From JAHJQQ01 sp963737555 (GTDB taxonomy: Bacteria; Pseudomonadota; Gammaproteobacteria; Thiohalobacterales; Thiohalobacteraceae): a stretch of DNA of 64,000 nucleotides. The position numbers were made by a program, and so were the translations under genes. The stretch spans positions 248,001 to 312,000 of the forward strand of contig CAVTTB010000002.1 of NCBI GenBank assembly GCA_963737555.1, given 5' to 3'. Position 1 is the stretch's first letter. Every line of letters begins with the position of its first letter. Of this stretch, positions 1 to 8,724 are shown one piece after another. A model generated the notes under the pieces. The model searched no databases, had not been told where the DNA came from, and saw only the letters and a program-made list of their open reading frames with translations.

Positions 1-464
1 ACCGAAAAGGACATGCCGATACTGATGCCGATGATGGCCATGGCCTTGGTGCGCTGTTCCTCACGGGTGAGATCTGCCGCCAGCGCCATGACGACACTTG
101 GAATAGCGCCCGCGCCTTGAATGACCCGACCGAGGATAATCCCGTAGATGCTCGTCGAGGTCGCCGCAATCACACTGCCCAACGCGAACAACACCAAACC
201 GGCGGCGATCACCGGCTTGCGCCCTAAGCGGTCGGACAGCAAGCCGAAGGGGATCTGCAACAGCGCCTGGGTAATGCCGTAAGCGCCGATGGCCAGCCCG
301 ATCAAGGCCGGCGTGGCCCCGGCGATTTTGTCGGTGTAGAGGGCAAACACCGGCAGGATCATGAACATCCCCAGCATACGCAGGGAAAAAATCCCCGCCA
401 GCGACACAGCCGCACGCCGCTCGCTGGGCAGCATGCCTGAGTGTTCGCGGGCTTGTGGATTCAC
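1..464 (-). CDS. MFS transporter, N-terminal part (runs off the window)
   Basis: The minus-strand frame from 464 to the window edge encodes about 154 residues of a major facilitator superfamily transporter. After a short cytoplasmic start, helix 1 reads RMLGMFMILPVFALY, and the loop between helices 2 and 3 carries the MFS signature GLLSDRLGRKPV. Further helices follow (GLVLFALGSVIAA, then IILGRVIQGAGAI). The start is taken as GTG at 464, with AAAAGG about 10 bases upstream; an ATG at 434 is the alternative. It is divergent from uvrA across 73 bp, a pairing I recall in other gammaproteobacteria with YajR-like exporters. The substrate cannot be told, and the C-terminal half lies outside the window. 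Confidence 0.85.
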   Translation of the reverse strand, partial: MNPQAREHSGMLPSERRAAVSLAGIFSLRMLGMFMILPVFALYTDKIAGATPALIGLAIGAYGITQALLQIPFGLLSDRLGRKPVIAAGLVLFALGSVIAATSTSIYGIILGRVIQGAGAIPSVVMALAADLTREEQRTKAMAIIGISIGMSFS

Positions 465-475
465 GGCCAGAATAC

Positions 476-508
476 CTTTTGATCGGAACAGACGCGGGGC
501 CGTATAGT
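476..508 (+). promoter_or_regulatory. Candidate uvrA promoter with LexA-like site
   Basis: A sigma-70 pair is visible: TTGATC at 479-484, an 18-bp spacer and TATAGT at 503-508, about 30 bp before the uvrA start. Overlapping the -35 box, CTTT-N8-ACAG at 476-491 matches the LexA core CTGT-N8-ACAG at 7 of 8 positions. uvrA is LexA-regulated in Escherichia coli, so SOS control is a reasonable inference, but a near-match of this length can occur by chance. Confidence 0.4.
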
Positions 509-537
509 AGCAGGTTCCCCAGACCTCGAAAATCGAC

Positions 538-3391
538 ATGGATACAATACGCATACGCGGCGCGCGGACCCACAATCTGCAGAACATCGACATCGATCTG
601 CCCCGCGACCAACTGATCGTCATCACCGGCCTGTCCGGCTCCGGCAAGTCCTCACTGGCCTTCGACACCATCTACGCCGAAGGCCAGCGCCGCTATGTCG
701 AGTCGCTGTCGGCCTACGCGCGGCAGTTTTTGTCGATGATGGAAAAGCCGGATATCGACCATATCGAAGGTCTGTCGCCGGCCATCTCCATCGAGCAGAA
801 ATCGACCTCGCACAATCCGCGCTCCACCGTCGGCACCATTACCGAGATACACGACTATCTGCGCCTGTTGTTCGCGCGTGTCGGCACACCGCAGTGCCCC
901 GATCATGGCAGCGTGCTGGAGGCGCAGACCGTCAGTCAGATGGTCGATCACGTCCTGGCATTGCCGGAAGACACGCGACTCATGCTGCTGGCCCCGATTG
1001 TCCGGGAACGTAAGGGCGAACACGTACACGTGTTGGAAGAATTGCGCGCGCAGGGTTTCATCCGCGCACGCATCGACGGCAAGCTGGTCGAATTGGACCA
1101 GTTACCCACGCTGGATCTGAAACGCAAACACAGCATCGAGGCCGTCGTGGACCGCTTCAAGGTGCGCGCCGATCTCGGTATCCGTCTGGCCGAATCCTTC
1201 GAGACCGACATTGCGCCTCGCCGATGGACTGGCGCGCGTTGCCTTCATGGACGAACCCCCTGATGGATATGGGCGCGAGGAACTGATTTTCTCGGCCAAA
1301 TTTGCCTGCCCGATCTGCGGCTATTCACTCAACGAACTCGAACCGCGCCTGTTCTCATTCAACAACCCGGCCGGTGCTTGTCCGACCTGCGACGGCCTGG
1401 GCGTCAAACAATTCTTCGATCCATCGCGTGTCGTCGCACACCCGCATCTAAGCCTGGCTGGCGGCGCCGTGCGCGGCTGGGATCAGCGCAACGCCTATTA
1501 TTTTCAGCTCATCAGCTCGCTCGCCGATCACTACGGCTTTGAAGTCGACACACCCTTCGAGGAACTCCCCGAAAAAACGCGTCAGGTGATCCTGCGGGGC
1601 TCAGGGCGTGAGACCATCGAGTTCCAGTACATTACTGAACGCAGTGGCTTCAGCATTCGCCGGCATGCCTTTGAGGGCATCATTCCCAACATGGAGCGCC
1701 GCTATCGCGAAACCGAATCCAATGTCGTGCGTGAAGAACTGGCGAAATATCTCAGCACCCAGCCCTGTCCTGAGTGCGCCGGTACGCGCCTCAATCGCAG
1801 TGCGCGACATGTGTTTGTCGACGGCAAGACGCTCCCGCAACTCTCCGCTTTGCCGGTCGGTCATGCGCAGGAATTTTTCAGCACACTGCAATTGCCAGGA
1901 CGCCGCGGCGAGATCGCTTCCAAGATTCTCAAAGAGATTTGCGATCGCTTGAACTTCCTGGTCAACGTCGGCCTGGATTATCTTTCACTGGAACGCAGCG
2001 CGGATACACTCTCCGGCGGCGAGGCACAGCGCATCCGTTTGGCCAGCCAGATCGGCGCAGGGCTCGTCGGCGTGATGTATATCCTGGATGAACCGTCCAT
2101 CGGCTTACACCAGCGCGACAACCAGCGCTTGCTCAATACGCTTATCTATCTGCGCGACCTCGGCAACACGGTGATCGTCGTCGAACATGATGAAGACGCC
2201 ATCCGCAATGCGGATCATGTCGTCGATATGGGACCGGGCGCCGGCGTGCACGGCGGCCGCATCGTTGCACAAGGCACGCCCGCGGAGATTCTTGCCAACG
2301 AACAATCGCTGACCGGCCAATTTCTCTCCGGCAAGCGTCGCATCGAAGTGCCACGCACGCGCACCCCCATCGACGCCAAACGTCAGCTGCAAATCCGCGG
2401 CGCCCGCGGCAACAATCTGAAATCCGTCGACGTCGATATTCCAATCGCCGTGATGACCTGCATCACCGGCGTTTCCGGTTCGGGCAAATCCACGCTCATC
2501 AACGACACGCTGCATCTGCATGCCGCGCGCGCCCTGAATGGCGCCAGCACCGATCCCGCGCCCTGCGATGCCATTCACGGCCTCGATCAGTTCGACAAGG
2601 TCGTGGATATCGACCAGAGCCCGATCGGCCGTACCCCGCGCTCGAATCCGGCCACGTATACCGGGCTGTTCACGCCGATCCGCGATTTATTCGCCGGCAC
2701 CCAAGAGGCGCGCTCACGCGGTTATCAGGTCGGACGTTTCAGTTTCAATGTCAAAGGCGGCCGTTGCGAGGCCTGTCAGGGCGACGGCGTCATCAAGGTC
2801 GAGATGCATTTCCTGCCGGATATCTATGTGCCGTGCGATGTCTGTCACGGCCAACGCTACAACCGCGAGACGCTGGAAATCCGTTACAAGGGCAAGAGCA
2901 TCCACGAAGTCCTGGAGATGACCGTGGAAGACGCGCTGGAATTTTTCTCGGCCGTGCCCGTGCTTGCCCGCAAATTGCAGACACTGATGGATGTGGGCCT
3001 GAGCTATATTCGCTTGGGTCAGAATGCGACGACGCTTTCCGGCGGCGAAGCACAACGTGTGAAGCTGGCGCGTGAATTATCCAAACGCGACACCGGCAAC
3101 ACGCTGTACATTCTCGACGAGCCAACCACCGGCCTACACTTCTACGATATCGAGCAATTGCTGGTCGTGCTGCATCGACTGCGTGATCACGGCAATACCA
3201 TCGTGGTCATCGAGCATAACCTCGATGTTATCAAGACCTCGGATTGGGTTATCGATCTGGGGCCCGAGGGCGGCGATAAAGGCGGACAGATCATCGCGGC
3301 CGGCACACCGGAGCAGATCGCGGCCACCGAGGCTTCGTATACCGGGCAATACCTGGCGCCGCTGTTGAAATCACATCGCGGCAAACGCTGA
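538..3391 (+). CDS. uvrA: Excinuclease ABC subunit UvrA (one frameshift)
   Basis: UvrA is the damage-recognition ATPase of nucleotide excision repair; it forms UvrA2 and loads UvrB. The first Walker A motif GLSGSGKSS is at residues 31-39, and the C-terminal half has a second (GVSGSGKST). Both ABC signatures (LSGGEAQR) and both Walker B/LDEP motifs are present, as are zinc modules CPICG...CPTCDG and CEACQG...CDVCHG. The reading frame breaks at about 1204-1211: the first frame ends at 1263, and the rest is read in the +1 frame from about 1211. Removing one base restores a protein of about 950 residues (E. coli 940) with no gap in homology. I treat the break as a probable sequencing insertion rather than a true pseudogene. 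Confidence 0.95.
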
Positions 3392-3420
3392 GTGACTGCG
3401 GCGTCGGAGCGCCGTCCCGC

Positions 3421-4539
3421 TTATACCTTCTGCCTCTCCGGCAGAAAGGTCTTGCCAACCTGGGCAAGATAACTCAACAAAGCAATCACAGCAGGGATCT
3501 GCGCGCCGTCGATATTCAGCAGTGACATGCCACCGCTCAGATAGAACGCCAACACACGCGCGCCACTGAAACGCATCAACTGCGCACGCATGTGCGTATG
3601 CGCCTGAGTCATCTTTCCTGGCCAACGCCACAGCGGCAACAGGTAACTACTCGCACCGGTCACGAGCGGCAGCAGAAACAGGAACACCAGCAGCCACATC
3701 AGCGTATCGGCACTCAATAACCCAAGACCATGCGCAAGTCCCGCCAGTAATATCAGCAACCAGCCCAGGCAGGCGGCGGACAAGGCCAATGCGGCATGAT
3801 GCACGCCCAGAACACGTATGCGATCGTAACGAATAGTTTGCAGAAGCATCGCGGCGGGCCATAGCCAGATGACAGCACCCAACCAAGATAACGGCGGCCA
3901 GAACGCAGCACCCAGCGCGATGCACACTGTCGCTGCGATTGCATAAGGAAGTTGAACGCGTAAATATGTATTTGCAGCAGCATCTGGGACCGCCAATGTA
4001 GTCGGCAACAACACACGCAGTGTGCCGATGGCCGTCAGACCCAGGAATCCCAGCAGGTTAAGGTGCAGATGAAACGTGCGTAGCGACGGCCCGTATTCCA
4101 CATACGCCTCACGCAGCACGACCGCTGTCAGTGCCAGCAGCAACGCACCCAATGCCGCCAGATACCAATAGAGCCCAGGGTGTGCGCTGCCTAATACGTG
4201 GTTTCTTCGCTGCCATATCCACGCAATCTCAAGCGTGACCACAATTAGAAACATGCCTGCGATCCAGGCTACAGCATCCGGTCGCCACATGAATGCGAGG
4301 ACCGTCGACACACCCAACACGGCCGCTGCGACAGGTAGCCACAAGATGCCGGCGGGCGCTGCTGCGGTGCGGGTCAGGACGGGAACGAAATACAGCATCG
4401 CAGCCAGGATCAGCGGCACAACGCCGACCGCGAACAACAGATGTCGCCAGACTGCTGGCGCTGAATGGAATCCCGCAATACCGAGACCAAAGACGGTCAA
4501 CGCAAGGACGACCAAACCCATCAGTACACGACTGCTCAT
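3421..4539 (-). CDS. Multi-spanning membrane protein, possibly NnrS/oxidase-like
   Basis: This 372-residue protein is almost wholly hydrophobic, with about 11-12 likely transmembrane helices. Histidines recur near helix ends: FHLHLNLLGFLG in the middle, GVHHAALAL later and AHTHMRAQ near the C-terminus. The HLHL..GFLGLTAIGTL stretch resembles NnrS and haem-copper-oxidase-subunit-I-like membrane proteins, which suggests a metal or haem role. This is resemblance by eye only, and I do not recognise the family firmly. It follows the SAM hydroxide adenosyltransferase gene by 15 bases on the same strand, so the two probably share a transcript. It converges on uvrA. Confidence 0.7.
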   Translation of the reverse strand: MSSRVLMGLVVLALTVFGLGIAGFHSAPAVWRHLLFAVGVVPLILAAMLYFVPVLTRTAAAPAGILWLPVAAAVLGVSTVLAFMWRPDAVAWIAGMFLIVVTLEIAWIWQRRNHVLGSAHPGLYWYLAALGALLLALTAVVLREAYVEYGPSLRTFHLHLNLLGFLGLTAIGTLRVLLPTTLAVPDAAANTYLRVQLPYAIAATVCIALGAAFWPPLSWLGAVIWLWPAAMLLQTIRYDRIRVLGVHHAALALSAACLGWLLILLAGLAHGLGLLSADTLMWLLVFLFLLPLVTGASSYLLPLWRWPGKMTQAHTHMRAQLMRFSGARVLAFYLSGGMSLLNIDGAQIPAVIALLSYLAQVGKTFLPERQKV

Positions 4540-4554
4540 GATCGTGCTTTGACG

Positions 4555-5289
4555 CTATAAACGACCGCGGAAATGTACGCGATCACCGATTTGCAGTCCG
4601 AGGATCTTATCGGCGCGACTCTGATTCACGGCAATCTCGACCAGTCCATTGGCATTGCAGTACCAGAATGCCGTACCCGGTTCGACGTCTGAAAACGTAC
4701 CCGCCTGGCGCAGCAGATGCCCAGAGGATTCCAGCAGACTCGCAGTTTCCAGATTTTCAGCGCGAATACCGGTCACGGCATTACCGAAGTGATCGATGTA
4801 TATCACCTGAGCGAGATCCGACGGCCAGCCTTCCTCAATCCGCGCGTTCGGATCTGCCGCATTGCCCGGCACGGCATCGCCACGTGCGATGTGTGCGGCG
4901 ACGGGCGCAAACAGATCACGACCATGAAAGGTGCGACTCAGACCTTCGGGCCGCCATGTGATGTCCCACCACTCAAGGGCTGTAGCGCGCTGCGCAATGA
5001 CATTGAACAGTCCGTTGGCCGGCCCGACGAACCATCTACCGTCGGCGAGCATGACTACCGGTTCCCGTGCACCACCGACGCCGGGATCGACCACGCATAG
5101 AAATACCGTACCCAGCGGAAACTCATCCACATAGGATGCCAACAGATACGCGGCCGGCTGAATCGCGAATGATGGCAGGTTGGCAAACAGATCCAGCACA
5201 GGGATCGATGGCGCTTCGCGCAGCAGCACCGCCTTCATTTGTCCGATGTATGGTCCTTCGTTTCCGAAATCTGTGGCGATGACAATCAT
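4555..5289 (-). CDS. SAM hydroxide adenosyltransferase (DUF62 family)
   Basis: This enzyme of about 244 residues belongs to the SAM-dependent chlorinase/fluorinase fold. Bacterial members with the Asp-Arg-His triad split S-adenosylmethionine with hydroxide into adenosine and methionine. The start MIVIATDFG, the VDPGVGGAR segment (Asp and Arg seven residues apart), GPANGLF and FHGRDLFAPVAA (His) are all visible, so the hydroxide-using type is indicated rather than a halogenase. I chose the ATG at 5289 because homologues begin at this IVxxTDFG strand; an in-frame ATG at 5322 adds 11 residues. It lies between the rplQ terminator and a membrane protein gene. Its physiological role is unclear. Confidence 0.85.
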   Translation of the reverse strand: MIVIATDFGNEGPYIGQMKAVLLREAPSIPVLDLFANLPSFAIQPAAYLLASYVDEFPLGTVFLCVVDPGVGGAREPVVMLADGRWFVGPANGLFNVIAQRATALEWWDITWRPEGLSRTFHGRDLFAPVAAHIARGDAVPGNAADPNARIEEGWPSDLAQVIYIDHFGNAVTGIRAENLETASLLESSGHLLRQAGTFSDVEPGTAFWYCNANGLVEIAVNQSRADKILGLQIGDRVHFRGRL

Positions 5290-5341
5290 GGCGGCGGCTC
5301 TCTGCTCTCTGAATTTGCACATTTAACCACAGCTGAAATGC

Positions 5342-5368
5342 AAAAGGCCGGGCAATGCCCGGCCTTTC
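5342..5368 (-). terminator. Rho-independent terminator after rplQ
   Basis: Read on the minus strand, a 12-bp perfect stem (AAAGGCCGGGCA paired with TGCCCGGCCTTT, 5343-5367, one-base centre) is followed by TTTTG. It lies 27 bp past the rplQ stop and closes the ribosomal supercluster. Confidence 0.85.
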
Positions 5369-5394
5369 CACAAACCCGCTAATCTCAGCAGACT

Positions 5395-5781
5395 TTATTC
5401 CACACCGGCTTCCTGCGTGGACTGCGGACGATCAACCAGTTCGACCAGCGCCATCGGTGCATTATCACCGGGACGGAAGCCCATTTTCAGAATACGCATG
5501 TAACCACCGGGACGCTCTTTGTAGCGCGGACCCAGTTCATTGAACAGCTTGGTCACCACATCGCGATCACGCAGACGTGCGAAGGCAAGACGGCGCTTGT
5601 GCACGGTGTCGGTCTTGGCCAGTGTAATTAGCGGCTCGGCGACGCGACGCAGTTCCTTGGCTTTTGGCACTGTCGTCTTGATGACTTCATGGTTCAGCAG
5701 CGACGCGGCCATATTACGCATCATGGCGGCGCGGTGACTGCTGTTGCGGCTCAGTTGCCGTCCGATATTGCGGTGACGCAT
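5395..5781 (-). CDS. rplQ: 50S ribosomal protein L17
   Basis: L17 is a 128-residue large-subunit protein (E. coli 127) that lines the peptide exit tunnel region. The start MRHRNIGRQLSRNSSHR and the middle KELRRVAEPLITLAKTD are typical. A GAGGG Shine-Dalgarno lies 7 bases before the ATG at 5781. It is the last gene of the alpha operon, immediately before the terminator. The gap to rpoA upstream is unusually long and is filled by an inverted repeat. Confidence 0.98.
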   Translation of the reverse strand: MRHRNIGRQLSRNSSHRAAMMRNMAASLLNHEVIKTTVPKAKELRRVAEPLITLAKTDTVHKRRLAFARLRDRDVVTKLFNELGPRYKERPGGYMRILKMGFRPGDNAPMALVELVDRPQSTQEAGVE

Positions 5782-5804
5782 GGTAAAACCCTCTAGAAAA
5801 ACTT

Positions 5805-5880
5805 GGGATCCGGCATTCGGGATTCAGGGCTCGGGATGAACAACTTCGTCCCGAATCCCGAATCCCAGCTCCCGAATCCC
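5805..5880. repeat. CCCGAATCCC-type inverted repeat between rpoA and rplQ
   Basis: The 104-bp rpoA-rplQ gap holds a left arm (5805-5836, containing ATTCGGGATTCAGGG) and a right arm (5849-5880, with three CCCGAATCCC units). The arms can pair at about 15 of 17 positions nearest the loop. A related CCGAATCCCG copy occurs at 56560-56573. In RNA it would form a hairpin inside the alpha-operon message. Confidence 0.65.
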
Positions 5881-5885
5881 TGTAA

Positions 5886-6884
5886 TTAGGCGCTGACCTT
5901 TTCTTTGCCCAGTCCGGCGGGTGGCCAGTTCTCCAGACGCATGCCCAGAGACAGTCCGTGCGATGCCAGGACGTCTTTGATTTCGGTGAGCGACTTCTTA
6001 CCCAGGTTCGGCGCCTTGAGCAGCTCGACTTCAGTGCGCTGAATCAGGTCACCAATGAAATAAATGCTCTCGGCCTTGAGGCAGTTCGCTGAACGAACCG
6101 TCAGTTCAAGATCGTCGACCGGGCGCAGCAGAATCGGATCAATGTCGGCACCACGCGATTCGACATGCTCGACTTCCTTACCCTGCAGATCAACGAACAC
6201 GGACAGCTGTTCCTGCAAAATGGTCGCCGCACGACGCACCGCTTCTTCCGGGTCGATCGTGCCATTGGTCTCGATATCGATGACCAGTTTATCCAGATCG
6301 GTACGCTGCTCAACGCGCGCACGGTCAACCGAGTAGGTCACCTTGCTCACCGGACTGAAGGATGCATCCAATTGCAGACTACCGATCGGACGTTCGCTGC
6401 CTTCAGCGCCCTCGCGCAGGCTGGCCGGCTGATAACCGCGGCCTTTGGCAATCTTCAAGGTCATGTTCAGTTCACCCGACTTAGTCAGGTTGGCAATCAC
6501 ATGATTCTTGTTCGTGATTTCGACGTCATGATCCAACACGATATCCGCCGCCGTTACGACACCTGGGCCCTTCTTTTTGAGCACCAGCGACGCTTCATCA
6601 CGGCTGTGCATCTTGATGGCCAGCCCCTTGAGGTTGAGCATGATGTCGATGACATCTTCCTGCACACCTTCGACTGTCGAGTATTCGTGCAAAACGCCGT
6701 CGATTTCGACGTTGACAACAGCGGCACCCGGCATCGACGACAACAGGATGCGTCGCAGCGCGTTACCCAGTGTATGGCCGAAGCCGCGCTCCAGCGGTTC
6801 GATCGTCACTTTGGCATGGCGATCATTCATAGTCTGAATGTCGACAATGCGCGGCTTAAGAAATTCGTTGACCTTGACCTGCAT
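5886..6884 (-). CDS. rpoA: RNA polymerase alpha subunit
   Basis: Alpha (332 residues; E. coli 329) dimerises to nucleate assembly of RNA polymerase and binds UP elements and activators through its C-terminal domain. The N-terminal assembly domain (RRILLSSMPGAAVVNVEIDG near residues 45-65) and the C-terminal helix-hairpin region (LLKAPNLGKKSLTEI, LGMRLENWPP) are intact. GAGAGGA precedes the ATG. It sits in the conserved alpha operon order rpsM-rpsK-rpsD-rpoA-rplQ. Confidence 0.98.
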   Translation of the reverse strand: MQVKVNEFLKPRIVDIQTMNDRHAKVTIEPLERGFGHTLGNALRRILLSSMPGAAVVNVEIDGVLHEYSTVEGVQEDVIDIMLNLKGLAIKMHSRDEASLVLKKKGPGVVTAADIVLDHDVEITNKNHVIANLTKSGELNMTLKIAKGRGYQPASLREGAEGSERPIGSLQLDASFSPVSKVTYSVDRARVEQRTDLDKLVIDIETNGTIDPEEAVRRAATILQEQLSVFVDLQGKEVEHVESRGADIDPILLRPVDDLELTVRSANCLKAESIYFIGDLIQRTEVELLKAPNLGKKSLTEIKDVLASHGLSLGMRLENWPPAGLGKEKVSA

Positions 6885-6906
6885 GGAAAGTCCTCTCTCC
6901 TAATGC

Positions 6907-7533
6907 TTACTTGGAGTACAGCTCAACGACCAGCTGCTCGTTGATTTCCGGTGGCAGCTCGCTGCGTTCCGGACGCGACTTGAATACTCCTTCCAGCTTC
7001 TTGCCGTCGACGCTCACCCAATCCGAAATGCCACGCTGTTGCGCCACTTCTGAAGCACCCTGGATACGCAGTTGATTGCGAGCCTTCTCGGCTACCGCAA
7101 TCACATCATTCGGGCTAACCTGGATCGATGGGATGTTCGCCTTGTGTCCGTTGACAGTCACGGCGTTGTGGCGGACCAACTGGCGCGCTTCCGAACGGGA
7201 AGATGCAAAACCCATCCGATAGACCACGTTATCCAGCCGGCATTCCAGCAACTGCAGGAGATTCTCACCGGTGGAGCCACGGCGACGCGCCGCTTCGGCG
7301 TAATAGCCGCGGAATTGTTTTTCCAGCACACCGTATATCCGACGCAGCTTTTGCTTTTCACGCAACTGCAGGGCGTAGTCCGACAGACGTGTGCGGCGCT
7401 GACCATGCTGACCAGGCGGGAACGGACGGTTCTCTACCGGGCACTTGCTGGTGAAGCACTTCTCACCTTTCAGGAACAGCTTGCCACCTTCACGACGGCA
7501 CTGGCGGCATTTGGAACCCGTATACTTAGCCAT
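6907..7533 (-). CDS. rpsD: 30S ribosomal protein S4, cysteine-containing form
   Basis: S4 (208 residues) is a primary 16S rRNA binder and, in E. coli, the translational repressor of the alpha operon. The central S4 domain (CRLDNVVYRMGFASSRSEAR) is present. Unlike E. coli S4, the N-terminus keeps four cysteines at residues 9, 12, 26 and 31, the arrangement of the zinc-binding form. That is a useful lineage marker. GGAG precedes the ATG. Confidence 0.98.
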   Translation of the reverse strand: MAKYTGSKCRQCRREGGKLFLKGEKCFTSKCPVENRPFPPGQHGQRRTRLSDYALQLREKQKLRRIYGVLEKQFRGYYAEAARRRGSTGENLLQLLECRLDNVVYRMGFASSRSEARQLVRHNAVTVNGHKANIPSIQVSPNDVIAVAEKARNQLRIQGASEVAQQRGISDWVSVDGKKLEGVFKSRPERSELPPEINEQLVVELYSK

Positions 7534-7588
7534 TTCGACTCCAGCAAAAATCTAAGCGTTATTCTGAGCGCGTTTTATGGGCGCGAAT

Positions 7589-7978
7589 TTAGACGCGGCG
7601 CTTCTTGGGCGGACGGCAACCATTGTGCGGTATCGGCGTCACGTCTTGAATGTTGGTAACTTTGAAGCCGACGTTGTGTAGTGCACGAACGGCAGAATCA
7701 CGCCCCGGACCAGGACCCTTCACCATCACTTCCACGTTCTTCAAACCATATTCCTGCGCCGCTTTGCCTGCACGCTCGGCTGCTACCTGCGCAGCGAACG
7801 GCGTGCTCTTGCGCGAACCGCGGAAGCCGGAGCCACCCGATGTCGCCCAGGAGAGGGCATTGCCCTGACGGTCCGTGATGGTGATGATGGTATTGTTGAA
7901 GGAGGCATGGACGTGGACGACACCATCGACCACATTTTTCTTGACCTTCTTCTTTACACGCGCTGCTGGCTTAGCCAT
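7589..7978 (-). CDS. rpsK: 30S ribosomal protein S11
   Basis: S11 is 129 residues, the same as E. coli, and forms part of the platform near the mRNA exit. The core NNTIITITDRQGN and the tail PIPHNGCRPPKKRRV are family hallmarks. It follows rpsM by 55 bases in the alpha operon, with AGGAA before the ATG. Confidence 0.98.
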   Translation of the reverse strand: MAKPAARVKKKVKKNVVDGVVHVHASFNNTIITITDRQGNALSWATSGGSGFRGSRKSTPFAAQVAAERAGKAAQEYGLKNVEVMVKGPGPGRDSAVRALHNVGFKVTNIQDVTPIPHNGCRPPKKRRV

Positions 7979-8033
7979 AAATTCCTAGTCTCAACTCAGT
8001 GCACCGAAGGTTCGGTGCAATTCTCACAAATGT

Positions 8034-8390
8034 TTACTTACGAATCGGGCGACGCGGGCCCTTGCGGGTGCGTGCATTGGTACGGGTACGCTGGCCACGC
8101 AGCGGCAAGCCACGGCGATGACGTAAACCACGATAGCAGCCCAAGTCCATCAGGCGCTTAATGCTCATGGATACGGTACGGCGCAGATCACCTTCAACCG
8201 TGAACTTACCCACCTCGGTGCGCAGCGCCTCAACCTCATTCTCCGCCAAATCTTTGATTTTGCGGTTGGGCTCGATTCCGGCAGCGACGCAGATCTCACC
8301 TGCACGTGTGCGTCCAATGCCATAAATGGCCGTTAACGCGATCACGGCGTGTTTGTTCACCGGAATATTGATACCAGCAATACGGGCCAT
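8034..8390 (-). CDS. rpsM: 30S ribosomal protein S13
   Basis: S13 is 118 residues (E. coli 118), sits in the 30S head and contacts the P-site tRNA and L5. The helix-two-turn-helix segment ALTAIYGIGRTRA and the basic tail GQRTRTNARTRKGPRRP are present. AGGAG lies 7 bases before the ATG. It is the first gene of the classical alpha operon, after rpmJ. Confidence 0.98.
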   Translation of the reverse strand: MARIAGINIPVNKHAVIALTAIYGIGRTRAGEICVAAGIEPNRKIKDLAENEVEALRTEVGKFTVEGDLRRTVSMSIKRLMDLGCYRGLRHRRGLPLRGQRTRTNARTRKGPRRPIRK

Positions 8391-8537
8391 TCAGGCTCTC
8401 CTAACACAATCTCTCAACAACCCGCGACCGGGAAACGCGAAAGCATATCCCGCGGGTCGAAAATAATCAACGGTGATGCCCACCGTTACACATAATTCAT
8501 CTGCCCTGCACGACACAAGCCCTACAGGCACAAAGAC

Positions 8538-8651
8538 TTAACCCTGCCGCTGCTTATGACGGCCATCTGAGCAAATCACCCGTACCACACCCTTGCGGCG
8601 GACGATTTTGCAATTCCGGCAGATTTTCTTGACGGAGGCTCGAACTTTCAT
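8538..8651 (-). CDS. rpmJ: 50S ribosomal protein L36
   Basis: This 37-codon gene is easily missed. It encodes MKVRASVKKICRNCK... and ends KQRQG. The zinc ribbon ligands C11, C14, C27 and H32 are all present, so this is the zinc-binding (C+) form, with no cysteine-free paralogue in the window. It lies between secY (stop at 8725) and rpsM, its usual place at the end of the spc operon. Confidence 0.97.
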   Translation of the reverse strand: MKVRASVKKICRNCKIVRRKGVVRVICSDGRHKQRQG

Positions 8652-8724
8652 GGCTACACCCAAATCGTTAAGTTACATTTACGGAAGGCGATCCGCCTGA
8701 TCCGACACAACCACGCTGAGCAAA

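Noticed and set aside
5782..5885. The rpoA-rplQ repeat as a CRISPR or tandem-repeat array
   Set aside because: Units are short, unevenly spaced and arranged as an inverted repeat without spacers.
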